Assembly (NCBI RefSeq): GCF_015234585.1 | Contig: NZ_JADFCM010000008.1 | Coordinates: 1,674,001-1,738,000 of the forward strand | Source: Pseudalkalibacillus hwajinpoensis | Lineage (GTDB): Bacteria; Bacillota; Bacilli; Bacillales; Guptibacillaceae | Length of the DNA stretch: 64,000 nucleotides | Reading direction: 5' to 3' | In this document: in pieces, positions 7,475-15,268 of the stretch | Numbering within the stretch: the first letter of the stretch is position 1 | How the letters are laid out: the number at the start of each line of letters is the position of its first letter | The notes under the pieces: model-generated | The model's database searches: none | Seen by the model: the letters and a program-made list of their open reading frames with translations, nothing else | Told to the model about the DNA's origin: nothing | Made by a program: the position numbers and the translations under genes

Positions 7475-8656
7475 ATGTCAAAACAAATAGTCATTTTGGG
7501 CGCAGGTTATGGTGGGCTTCTTTCTGCTTTATCCGTACGTCAATACTTAAATGAATCAGAAGCTACTGTTACATTAATTAATAAAACACCTACTCATCAA
7601 ATCATTACAGAGTTGCACCGTCTAGCTGCTGGTAACATCTCTACAGAAGCAGCGGCACTTCCACTGGACAAGTTATTAAAAGGAAATGACATTAACCTTA
7701 AAGTTGCATCGGTTGATTCATTTTCTGTTGATAATAAAGAAGTTAAGTTATCTGATGGTTCTACACTTTCTTACGACGCATTAGTTGTAGCACTAGGTAG
7801 TAAAACAGCGTACTTCGGTATTCCAGGACTTGAAGAAAACAGCATGGTACTGAAATCTGCTGAAGATGCAAACCGTATCCACGCTCATGTTGAAGAACGC
7901 ATCAAGAGCTTTGCAGCATCAGGTGACGAAGCGGATGCTACAATCCTTATCGGCGGTGGCGGTCTTACAGGGACTGAACTCGTAGGAGAACTAGCTGATG
8001 AAACACCAAAGCTTGCTCGTAAATATGGCGTAGATCCTGCCAAGATCAAATTGAAGCTTGTTGAAGCAATGCCTAAAATTCTTCCAATGCTTCCTGATGA
8101 ATTAATTAACCGAGCGATGACTAGCCTTGAAAAACGCGGTGTTGAATTCCTTACAAACCTTCCTGTAACGAATGTAGAAGGAAATGTTGTTGAATTGAAA
8201 GATGGCCAAAAGATTTTTACAAACACATTTGTTTGGACAGGCGGCGTTCAAGGGAATCCACTTGTTGGCGAATGCGGTATCGAAGTAAATCGCGGCCGTG
8301 CAACAGTGAACAATTACCTACAATCCACTTCTCATGAGGATGTATTCGTTGCCGGTGACAGTGCCGTTTACTTCAAACCAGGTGACGAGCGTCCACAACC
8401 ACCAACTGCTCAAATCGCTTGGCAAATGGGTGACCTTATTGGTTACAACTTGTATGCTTACCTTTATGACAAAGACTACAAAGAATTTGAACCAGTTAAC
8501 TCTGGAACATTAGCAAGTCTTGGTCGAAAGGATGCCGTTGCTCAAATAGGTGGCAACGCAACATCCCTTAAAGGCCTTCCTGCATCTGTGATGAAAGAAG
8601 CAAGTAACGTTCGTTACCTTTCACACATCAAAGGATTGTTTGCATTAGCATACTAG
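7475..8656 (+). CDS. ndh: Type II NADH:quinone dehydrogenase
   Basis: 393 residues, normal for NDH-2. FAD-binding motif GAGYGG at residues 8-13, a second dinucleotide motif IGGGGLTGTELVGEL near 158-172 for NADH, and the conserved VFVAGDSAVYF and PPTAQIAWQMG (about 290-315) that contact FAD and quinone. It oxidises NADH and reduces menaquinone without pumping protons, as a peripheral membrane protein. GGAGG lies 7 bases before the ATG. It is cotranscribed with yjlC and ended by a strong terminator. Confidence 0.93.
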   Translation: MSKQIVILGAGYGGLLSALSVRQYLNESEATVTLINKTPTHQIITELHRLAAGNISTEAAALPLDKLLKGNDINLKVASVDSFSVDNKEVKLSDGSTLSYDALVVALGSKTAYFGIPGLEENSMVLKSAEDANRIHAHVEERIKSFAASGDEADATILIGGGGLTGTELVGELADETPKLARKYGVDPAKIKLKLVEAMPKILPMLPDELINRAMTSLEKRGVEFLTNLPVTNVEGNVVELKDGQKIFTNTFVWTGGVQGNPLVGECGIEVNRGRATVNNYLQSTSHEDVFVAGDSAVYFKPGDERPQPPTAQIAWQMGDLIGYNLYAYLYDKDYKEFEPVNSGTLASLGRKDAVAQIGGNATSLKGLPASVMKEASNVRYLSHIKGLFALAY

Positions 8657-8674
8657 GATATTGAATATGATTAA

Positions 8675-8708
8675 GGGTACTGTGTAGATAACACAGTACC
8701 CTTTTTTT
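8675..8708 (+). terminator. Rho-independent terminator of yjlC-ndh
   Basis: GGGTACTGTGT, loop, ACACAGTACCC followed by TTTTTTT. Confidence 0.92.
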
Positions 8709-8765
8709 AGTGCCTTATCTATTTAATAAGGCCATTCTATTCAAAAAAACACAAACAAAGCAGTC

Positions 8766-8803
8766 ATAAAAGCAGAGAACGATTTCCTTCTAAAATCGCT
8801 CTT
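8766..8803 (-). terminator. Probable terminator of the sugar dehydrogenase gene
   Basis: On the minus strand GAGCGATTT, 7-base loop, AAATCGTTC with one G-T pair, followed by the imperfect T-rich tail TCTGCTTTTA. Confidence 0.45.
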
Positions 8804-8837
8804 ACTTCTTCATTAACTTCTAACTTTTGCTATAGCG

Positions 8838-9893
8838 CTATTCTCCTAAACGTACCTTCACCATACGATCATCCTCTTTAACCGGGTCTCCCCGACCATC
8901 TTTATTGTTTGTTATCGCAAATAATATGTCCTCGTCCAATAATAAGGAGCGAACTCGTCCAATATCTTCTGACTCCACAGTAGTACCCTGGCCCTTCAGT
9001 TCAAACGACCGAATTTCCTCGCCTCTTAAGCAAGCAACGTAAAGTTTGTCATCTTGAAAAACCATTCCTGACGGAGCCCATGTATCATCTCCAGAGTGAT
9101 AGATCGGCTGCACCATGCCATCAGCAATTTCATCTCCTTCAATCACTGGCCACCCATAATTGTTTCCTGCTTCAATTTGATTGATTTCATCATGAGCAGA
9201 CTGCCCATGCTCTGAACTAAAAAGCTGTCCTTCTTCATTCCACGCGAGTCCCTGAGGGTTTCGATGACCATAAGAATAAACATAGGAATCATTAAATGGA
9301 TTATCTTCTGGTACGTTTCCTTCCAGATCCATACGCAAAATTTTGCCCGCTAAACTATCTTTATCCTGTGCAAGCTCCGGTTCTCCAGCATCACCTGTTG
9401 TGATATAGAGCATACCGTCTGGTCCGATTTTCAGTCTTCCTCCGTTATGAAACTGTGAGCCAGGAATATTCGCAAGAAGCTCATCCGTTTCTTCCCAGGT
9501 GTCCTCTGTAAGTTTAAGCTTCACCACCCTATTAAATGTGTTTCCACCTTCTAAATAAGTATGGTAGAGATAGGCTACTTTAGACTGAGAAAAATCTTCA
9601 GCTATTGCCATCCCCAAAAGTCCGCCTTCACCTTCACTATGCACAGGTTTTGTAAGTTGGATCGTTTGCCTTTCCAGGGAGTTATCGAATTTCGCTATCT
9701 TACCCGAACGTTCTGTGAGATAAAACGTTTCTCCTGTTTGGACGATCTCCCATGGAACATTTAAATTTTCAATATAGGCTGACTCTATTTTAGTCTCCTC
9801 ATCCGCACCATCGCTAGAACTTGAGTTTGGATCATTACTTGAGCAGGCTGTTACGAGGAGTAACGCACAAAGCAAGCCCCCTATTTTCACCAT
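8838..9893 (-). CDS. Lipoprotein PQQ-type sugar dehydrogenase (glucose/sorbosone dehydrogenase fold)
   Basis: 351 residues. A lipoprotein signal with lipobox LVTAC (Cys about residue 17) is followed by a Ser/Asp-rich linker, so it is anchored outside the membrane. The rest is a six-bladed propeller of the GSDH family: VPWEIV, GLLGMAI, HNGGRLKIGPDGMLYITTGD, SYGHRNPQGLAW and SSEHGQSAHDEINQIE are the known landmarks, including the catalytic-type His. Relatives oxidise sugars with PQQ, but many Bacillus members have no proven substrate. The ATG at 9893 has GGAGG 5 bases before it; an earlier ATG at 9905 overlaps that site. Confidence 0.85.
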   Translation of the reverse strand: MVKIGGLLCALLLVTACSSNDPNSSSSDGADEETKIESAYIENLNVPWEIVQTGETFYLTERSGKIAKFDNSLERQTIQLTKPVHSEGEGGLLGMAIAEDFSQSKVAYLYHTYLEGGNTFNRVVKLKLTEDTWEETDELLANIPGSQFHNGGRLKIGPDGMLYITTGDAGEPELAQDKDSLAGKILRMDLEGNVPEDNPFNDSYVYSYGHRNPQGLAWNEEGQLFSSEHGQSAHDEINQIEAGNNYGWPVIEGDEIADGMVQPIYHSGDDTWAPSGMVFQDDKLYVACLRGEEIRSFELKGQGTTVESEDIGRVRSLLLDEDILFAITNNKDGRGDPVKEDDRMVKVRLGE

Positions 9894-9932
9894 GTCTTCC
9901 TCCATTTCATCCAGATCTTATTTTAAACAGTG

Positions 9933-10280
9933 CTACTCACAAATCATGAGTACATTCCCATCAGGATCTTTAAAATTAAACCAATGACCATTCTCAATAT
10001 CAGTGATAAGCTCAATTCTTTTTTCTTTCATAAAAGAAAAAGCGGCTTCAATGTCTTTCGTATTGAAATGAAGAGGTGGAGTTTTGTAAAGGTTATCCTC
10101 AGAATAAATTTTGCTATCTAATACAAGGCCGTTATCTTTCATTGGCACGACATACAAATGTCCTGCTACTATGTCGCCAGAGGCAGGAATCCCAAGTAAA
10201 TCACAATACCAATTTTTTGCATCTTCAATATCTTTTACGGGAATAAAAACAGCACCAATTTCATTTAAAATCGGATTCAT
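9933..10280 (-). CDS. VOC (glyoxalase/bleomycin resistance) family protein
   Basis: 115 residues forming one VOC unit of two beta-alpha-beta modules: GAVFIPVKDIEDAKNWYCDLLG at the start (8-29) and a second module ending FKDPDGNVLMICE. The final Glu is a normal metal ligand position. Function among dioxygenase, isomerase or resistance types cannot be told. The ATG at 10280 follows GGAAGG by about 10 bases. It lies 39 bases upstream of the sugar dehydrogenase on the same strand and may be cotranscribed. Confidence 0.8.
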   Translation of the reverse strand: MNPILNEIGAVFIPVKDIEDAKNWYCDLLGIPASGDIVAGHLYVVPMKDNGLVLDSKIYSEDNLYKTPPLHFNTKDIEAAFSFMKEKRIELITDIENGHWFNFKDPDGNVLMICE

Positions 10281-10392
10281 TTGAATGACCTTCCTTCCCA
10301 AATCATTTTTCAGTACTTACTCCTTCTTTCTTATTTGATCCGATCCTTCCAAAACCCACTAAAAATATGTACACCACATTATTGAGGAAGAA

Positions 10393-10785
10393 ATGATGAA
10401 CATGTATGATATTCTTGATTTAACAAATATCCCCATAATAAATCACTCTACAAAAAAGGAGTGGACTAGTCTGAGTACGATTAAGAATATTTTCTTAATC
10501 GTTTTTTCAAGTGACCATTCTCAAAACGACCTTGCAGAGCTTCTGGTAATGCCTATAGGACTATTTTTAATACTATTGATTCATCATTTTTTCCATGTTG
10601 TTCCGCTAAACTGGTACTCGTTACGGTCAGCTGTCATTTTCATAGCTATTTTTACACTCTTCTATTCTTTTATGAAACTAATTAGAAAAAAACTAGGAAC
10701 CAAAAACAAAAAGCTCTCACCTTATGTCATTTACATGGCCTATTTTGTTGCCATCCTCGGAGGATCAGTGATCATGGCCTCATGA
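10393..10785 (+). CDS. Hypothetical membrane protein
   Basis: 130 residues with about three membrane segments (residues 50-68, 75-95 and 112-128) and a basic loop KLIRKKLGTKNKK between the second and third. I do not recognise a family. GAGG lies 5 bases before the ATG. It stands alone between two minus-strand genes. Confidence 0.6.
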   Translation: MMNMYDILDLTNIPIINHSTKKEWTSLSTIKNIFLIVFSSDHSQNDLAELLVMPIGLFLILLIHHFFHVVPLNWYSLRSAVIFIAIFTLFYSFMKLIRKKLGTKNKKLSPYVIYMAYFVAILGGSVIMAS

Positions 10786-10796
10786 ACAAAACCGCA

Positions 10797-10925
10797 CTTT
10801 CCCTTTACTAATCCCCCAAAAAGCTCGATGTAGCAATACTCCGGGCTTTCACCACAGGCAGGAAGAATATCAAATCTAAAATCCTTATCCACAGCCACTG
10901 AAGCTACCAGCGGATCGATCAGGAA
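10797..10925 (-). pseudogene. Possible decayed coding remnant
   Basis: An open minus-strand frame with protein-like content (for example DKDFRFDILPACGESPEY) runs from just after two stops (TAG TAA) into the opposite-strand membrane gene. It has no start codon or ribosome site and I do not recognise it. It may be the tail of a lost gene or simply chance. Confidence 0.2.
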
Positions 10926-10940
10926 TTACTATTATGATCT

Positions 10941-11525
10941 CTAATCATTTAATCCTTTTCCCTGTAGAATTTGCTGCATATATTTCTCGATCCTTGCTTC
11001 TCGTGTTTTGGATTGTTTAGCTTTAGAAAAGTAAAGGACATATGCTCTTTGCCTTCCTGGTGTTAAAGCTTCAAATGCAGATTGTAATGCAGGTACTTCA
11101 TTGAATTTATTTTGAAGTTCTTCAGGGATTTCTATATTCTTCTCAATATTCACTTCTATACCAGCTTTTTCAACGGCAATGGCGTTATAAATATATTCTT
11201 TCAATATGTTTTCCTTATCCACTATTTCTTCTATATTGGTGAATCTTATCTGACGGCTAGACTGTACATTTTCCGTTTGTTGAACAAGCATATCATGCGT
11301 ATCTTGTAACAAGACACCTTTAAAAAATAATAGAGCACAGTATTCTTTAAATCCATGTATTAAAACGATATTTTTCCCTTTGAATGTGTAACATGGAACC
11401 CCCCACTTCAATTCTTCAGTCAGCTCACAGTCAAGAATGATCATTCTCAATTTCTTAAATTCTTCCTGCCACTTTTGGGGTTTACTGATAAAGCCATCAA
11501 CTTTAGGATTCATTCTACTATTTGT
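10941..11525 (-). CDS. YdeI/OmpD-associated family protein
   Basis: 194 residues. The N-terminal half is the DUF1801 domain (ELKWGVPCYTFKGKNIVLIH, then CALLFFKGVLL) and the C-terminal part carries the YdeI signature ALTPGRQRAYVLYFSKAKQ followed by a basic helix REARIEKYMQQILQGKG. The family is widespread in bacilli and has unknown cytoplasmic function. The start at 11525 has AAGGAAG 7 bases upstream; the frame stays open to 11645 but no ribosome site supports the longer form. Confidence 0.85.
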   Translation of the reverse strand, partial: TNSRMNPKVDGFISKPQKWQEEFKKLRMIILDCELTEELKWGVPCYTFKGKNIVLIHGFKEYCALLFFKGVLLQDTHDMLVQQTENVQSSRQIRFTNIEEIVDKENILKEYIYNAIAVEKAGIEVNIEKNIEIPEELQNKFNEVPALQSAFEALTPGRQRAYVLYFSKAKQSKTREARIEKYMQQILQGKGLND

Positions 11526-11717
11526 CATTAAAGCACTTCCTTTCGCAGTTTTTTGATCAGCCGAAAGTTTTAAATCACTATTTGCAATTGCCCCATCCAT
11601 TTTCAATGACAATACTTTCATATTTACTTCTAAATAATACCACAAACCTATCCATTACCTTGAGCAGGCTTAGTCTCATTTTCGATGACCTTCCTTATTA
11701 GATTTTTCGTGCAAATA

Positions 11718-11775
11718 CAAAAAGCAGTTCAATGTAGGTGACTAATCTATCTTTGCACGCTACACTGAACTGCTT
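11718..11775 (-). terminator. Rho-independent terminator of the FAD oxidoreductase gene
   Basis: Arms AAGCAGTTCAGTGTAG and CTACATTGAACTGCTT (one G-T pair) with a 22-base loop, followed on the minus strand by TTTTTGTATTT. Confidence 0.75.
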
Positions 11776-11790
11776 CATTTTCATGTTATC

Positions 11791-12915
11791 TTAAGTTTCT
11801 TGTTTAGTTATGGCTACTTCAATGTCATAATCTTCCGGGTCAAGTTCTGTTTCCGTTCCGAGCGCAAGTTTAGCGAGCTCAAGTCCTAGATACGGGCCAA
11901 CTGTGAGTCCAGAAGCCCCCAGACCATTAGCAGCAAGTAGATTCTTACTACCTGGCACATAACCAAACACTGGTAAAAACCCTGGTGTGAAAGGACGGAA
12001 CCCTACTTTCGCTCCTAGAAACGTACTATCCGCTAATCCTGGGGCGACGGATAGGGCTTTAGTGAAGATTTCCTGCAGTCCTCCAGCAGTCACACGCTGA
12101 TCCATACCAGCTTCATTTTCATGAGTTGCCCCAACAACAACGCGTCCATCATCAAAGCTTAATAAGTACTGATCGTTAGGCGGCATCACGACTGGCCACT
12201 CATTCGTTACCGAGTTGTTCATTTCAAGGTGGACGATCTGAGCTTTCTGAGAAGTAACATTAAATTGAAGGCCCATTGGAGATAAAAGCTCTTCCGCCCA
12301 GGCTCCAGCCGTCAAAATTACTTTGTCCGCTATAAAGATCTCGTTACCTAACGTAACACCAGTCACTTCGTCTTCTGATAAATAAAGCTTAGCATCACCA
12401 TACATGATGGTAGCACCGTGTTTTTCAGCTGAGCGAAGTAGCGCATTACGAAGAGCTGAACCGTTCACTCTTGCCGCTCCACTAACAAATACAGACTGGT
12501 AATCTTCAGCTATAGGGGGGAATATCTCTCTTGTTTCCTCAGAAGATAGCTTCTTGATGTCCCCGATTTCAGGGGCATCTTCTCGTCGCTTTTTAGCACG
12601 TTCGATCATTTTATCTAATTTTGTCTCATCAGTGTGGAGGCTGATTGCTCCTACTTTCTTATAACCCGTTTCTGTTTCTCCATCCTCTATTAATTGTTGA
12701 ATCAAGTCTGGATAATATTTTGCTCCCCCTTTAGCAAGTCGATACCAGACTTTATTCCGACGTTGGGAAAGCCATGGACAAACAATACCAGCTGCCGCTT
12801 CTGTCGCTTGTCCAGGTTCATTACGATCGATAATCGTAACGTTTATTCCTTCTTTTGCAAGATGATAGGCCGTTGAAGCTCCAAGGATGCCGGAGCCGAC
12901 AATAATTGTTGATTT
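11791..12915 (-). CDS. FAD-dependent oxidoreductase of the DadA / glycine oxidase family
   Basis: 374 residues. The N-terminal Rossmann motif IIVGSGILGASTAYHLAKEG (residues 4-23) ends at the usual acidic residue IDRNEPGQ. C-terminal landmarks are FRPFTPGFLPVFGY and LLAANGLGASGLTVGPYLG, which bind FAD and close the active site. Relatives oxidise D-amino acids, glycine or sarcosine; the substrate here is not clear from sequence. The ATG at 12915 has AAGGTG 6 bases upstream; two earlier in-frame ATGs lack a site. Single gene with its own terminator. Confidence 0.85.
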   Translation of the reverse strand, partial: KSTIIVGSGILGASTAYHLAKEGINVTIIDRNEPGQATEAAAGIVCPWLSQRRNKVWYRLAKGGAKYYPDLIQQLIEDGETETGYKKVGAISLHTDETKLDKMIERAKKRREDAPEIGDIKKLSSEETREIFPPIAEDYQSVFVSGAARVNGSALRNALLRSAEKHGATIMYGDAKLYLSEDEVTGVTLGNEIFIADKVILTAGAWAEELLSPMGLQFNVTSQKAQIVHLEMNNSVTNEWPVVMPPNDQYLLSFDDGRVVVGATHENEAGMDQRVTAGGLQEIFTKALSVAPGLADSTFLGAKVGFRPFTPGFLPVFGYVPGSKNLLAANGLGASGLTVGPYLGLELAKLALGTETELDPEDYDIEVAITKQET

Positions 12916-13102
12916 CATATGTAACACCTTTTTCATTGATTTCGATTCTTTGTTCATTTTACATAAATTCAGTTAAGCACACAAACCGACTGTATTAACT
13001 AATACTCTTTAAATGAAGACCTATCTTTTTTCAACCTATTTCTTCAGGTGAAGCCTTTCATTATGCTAAAATAACACCATTACATGAAGAAGGAGTCTCA
13101 CT

Positions 13103-13537
13103 ATGAAAAAAACATTAGACCACATTGGAATTGCAGTCAGACGTTTAGATGAAGGAGTTCAGTTTTATACAGAAGTATTAGGTGGCGAGCTTTTCGACCG
13201 TTACCGTAGTGAAGCAACAGGTGTAGAAAGCGAAATTGCCGTTATAGATCTTGATGGCAGTCGTATCGAACTGCTGATGCCTACGAATAATTCCACTTCG
13301 CCAATCGCACGTTTTATGAAACAAAAAGGGAAAGGCGTCCACCATGTTGCCTATGTTGTCGATAACCTTGATGAGGCAATAAAGGAATTAGCGCAACAGA
13401 ATATTCGCGTAATGGAAGATACGCGACGAGTAAACAAACACGGCAGAAGATTAATTTATTTAAATCCAGCTGACACAGAAGGAACAATCATTGAATACTG
13501 TGATTATCCTGAATCAGGTAAAACTACAATTGAATAA
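13103..13537 (+). CDS. mce: Methylmalonyl-CoA epimerase-like VOC protein
   Basis: 144 residues, the usual size. Metal ligands of the epimerase are in place: His in LDHIGIAV (residue 7), His in GKGVHHVAYVV (about 75-85) and Glu in GTIIEYCDY (about 130-138). The enzyme interconverts 2R and 2S methylmalonyl-CoA. Usually it neighbours the mutase genes, which are absent here, so the role is inferred; a related lactoylglutathione lyase-type activity is possible. AAGGAG lies 7 bases before the ATG. Its last 14 bases overlap a convergent PBP-like fragment. Confidence 0.78.
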   Translation: MKKTLDHIGIAVRRLDEGVQFYTEVLGGELFDRYRSEATGVESEIAVIDLDGSRIELLMPTNNSTSPIARFMKQKGKGVHHVAYVVDNLDEAIKELAQQNIRVMEDTRRVNKHGRRLIYLNPADTEGTIIEYCDYPESGKTTIE

Positions 13538-13640
13538 CTGCCAGTCGAATAACAAGAATCATAAACAGCAAGAATGTAAGTACAAGTAGTACATTCAATC
13601 TTGTCGGTAGGTCATTATTCCGATTATTTTTATCGCTCAT
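13524..13640 (-). pseudogene. Orphan N-terminus of a class B penicillin-binding protein (38 codons)
   Basis: An ATG with an excellent AAGGAG site 7 bases upstream opens a frame whose middle, LPTRLNVLLVLTFLLFMILV then IRLAVIQL, matches the cytoplasmic tail and membrane anchor that begin Bacillus PBP2-type transpeptidases (typically VPxRLNxLF...RLGVVQI). It then stops at TAG, where the transpeptidase should start, inside the end of the convergent epimerase gene. Most likely a truncated PBP copy. A functional 38-residue single-span membrane peptide is the alternative, since the translation signals are intact. Confidence 0.55.
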
Positions 13641-13689
13641 ATGATTTCTCCTTCCTTATATGTTAACTACGTTCAAAAAGGCGGTGCTT

Positions 13690-14478
13690 ATGAAGCATAT
13701 TTATAATCTTTTTTACTTCGGTTACTTGCAAGCCATTTCTTGTCTGTTTCCATTAATTATTTTTGTAACGCTAGCATTAAGCGAAAGAATGACGCCTTTT
13801 TTTCTACCAAGGTATGATTTTATTCTTATCGTTTGCATTTTAGCACAAATCTTCTTATTAATAACCAAATTTGAGACATTTGATGAAATGAAAGTGATTC
13901 TTGTTTTTCACATTATTGGTTTGGCACTCGAGATATATAAAGTTCATATGGGTTCATGGTCTTATCCAGAGGAAGCTATTTTCAAAATAGCTGGCGTTCC
14001 ACTGTATAGCGGATTCATGTATGCAAGCGTGGCTAGTTACATGTGCCAGGCATGGCGACGACTGAATTTACAATTAGTGAATTGGCCTACATCTTGGATG
14101 ACGATCGGTTTAGGAATTGCCATCTATGGAAACTTTTTCACCCATCATTTTCTATATGATTTTCGCTGGGTGTTGAAGATCCTTGTTGTGGTTCTCTTCT
14201 TTCGAACGATGGTGTACTTTACTGTCCACCAGACAATTTACAGGATGTCTCTCCCTATATCTTTCGTACTCATTGGTTTTTTCATATGGATTGCTGAAAA
14301 TATTGCGACGTTTTTCGGAGCATGGGCGTATCCAAATCAGCAAAGTGATTGGGAAATCGTACATATTGGTAAAATTAGCTCGTGGCTTTTATTAGTCATT
14401 GTGAGCTTTATGATCGTAGCTCAGTTAAAGCATACAAAATACGAAAAATTAGCTCATAACAAAAATGCAGCTCTTTAA
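13690..14478 (+). CDS. DUF817 family membrane protein (YoaT-like)
   Basis: 262 residues, with about eight hydrophobic segments along the whole length. Typical DUF817 stretches are MGSWSYPE (about 94-101), GVPLYSGFMYASVASYMCQAWR and ENIATFFGAWAYPNQ (about 213-227), where paired Trp-x-Tyr-Pro motifs recur. Function unknown. The ATG at 13690 follows AAGGCGG by 6 bases; an ATG at 13660 has no site. A hairpin overlaps the stop codon. Confidence 0.85.
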   Translation: MKHIYNLFYFGYLQAISCLFPLIIFVTLALSERMTPFFLPRYDFILIVCILAQIFLLITKFETFDEMKVILVFHIIGLALEIYKVHMGSWSYPEEAIFKIAGVPLYSGFMYASVASYMCQAWRRLNLQLVNWPTSWMTIGLGIAIYGNFFTHHFLYDFRWVLKILVVVLFFRTMVYFTVHQTIYRMSLPISFVLIGFFIWIAENIATFFGAWAYPNQQSDWEIVHIGKISSWLLLVIVSFMIVAQLKHTKYEKLAHNKNAAL

Positions 14479-14493
14479 GAGAGCTGCATTTTA
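14463..14493 (+). terminator. Bidirectional terminator between DUF817 and TRIC genes
   Basis: AAATGCAGCTCT, loop TTAAG, AGAGCTGCATTT, with T runs on both strands. It overlaps the DUF817 stop codon and faces the convergent gene ending at 14547. Confidence 0.8.
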
Positions 14494-14546
14494 TAATCCA
14501 CCTATTTCTAATGAAATGTTCGTCTCCAGATGAATATAGCTACTTT

Positions 14547-15155
14547 CTATGAACTGTGAATGCTACGATATGGCAATTTCCATCCATAACGGAGGGACAG
14601 CATTCGGAGAAAGACGATGGCACCAAATAAGAACATGAGCTGAGGCAGTTCTTGTGGATAACCAAGACCAATTAACAACCCTGCCATCATGGCCCACACA
14701 GCATAAACCTCTTTTTGTAAAACGGTCGGTTTCCTTCTCGCTAATAGATCACGAATAATTCCACCACCAGTTCCCGTCATGGCTGCAGCAACCATGGCAG
14801 CAATAAAAGGATGACCCATTTCTTCTGCGAATAGCGCGCCCTGAATCGCAAATGCAGCAAGCCCAATTGCATCAAAGAAGCTCCCCCACTTCTCCCAATA
14901 GTAGTTAATCCAGCTTGCAGGAAAAACAAAAATGATCAGGATTGTGCCGATCGCAATCATAATAAGCACATCCTGGTCCCAAATCGAAGCGACTGGCACC
15001 CCTATTAATAAATTCCGTATAATTCCACCACCAAATGCTGTAGCAAGTCCAAGAACAATCACACCGAGAAAATCAAACTCCTCCTCTAATGCAACAAGTG
15101 CTCCACTTGCAGCAAAGGCAATTGTACCAATGATATTTAATATTTCCCAAGTCAC
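14547..15155 (-). CDS. TRIC-type cation channel family protein (UPF0126, YvgT-like)
   Basis: 202 residues with seven hydrophobic segments arranged as two repeats of three, each carrying the glycine-rich signature: ATAFGGGIIRNLL (about 39-51) and MTGTGGGIIRDLLA (about 126-139). This is the prokaryotic TRIC fold, a trimeric potassium/cation channel. GTG at 15155 gives the usual start VTWEILNIIGTIAFA, with AAGGGCG upstream; a GTG at 15173 is an alternative that adds six residues. Confidence 0.85.
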   Translation of the reverse strand: MTWEILNIIGTIAFAASGALVALEEEFDFLGVIVLGLATAFGGGIIRNLLIGVPVASIWDQDVLIMIAIGTILIIFVFPASWINYYWEKWGSFFDAIGLAAFAIQGALFAEEMGHPFIAAMVAAAMTGTGGGIIRDLLARRKPTVLQKEVYAVWAMMAGLLIGLGYPQELPQLMFLFGAIVFLRMLSLRYGWKLPYRSIHSS

Positions 15156-15243
15156 ACCATTACGCCCTTTCACGATCTATTGAAAGTTAAAGTGTACGTC
15201 AGCTTTCATCTGTTATCAACCCTTATTTTTTGGATAAAAGAAT

Positions 15244-15268
15244 TAAAAAAACCTCCTAATGGAGGTTT
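15244..15268 (-). terminator. Rho-independent terminator of the MurE-like gene
   Basis: AAACCTCC, loop ATTA, GGAGGTTT then TTTTTAATT on the minus strand; the stem overlaps the stop codon. Confidence 0.85.

Noticed and set aside
11526..11645. N-terminal extension of the YdeI-like protein
   Set aside because: A strong ribosome site precedes the ATG at 11525 and the extension has no family counterpart.
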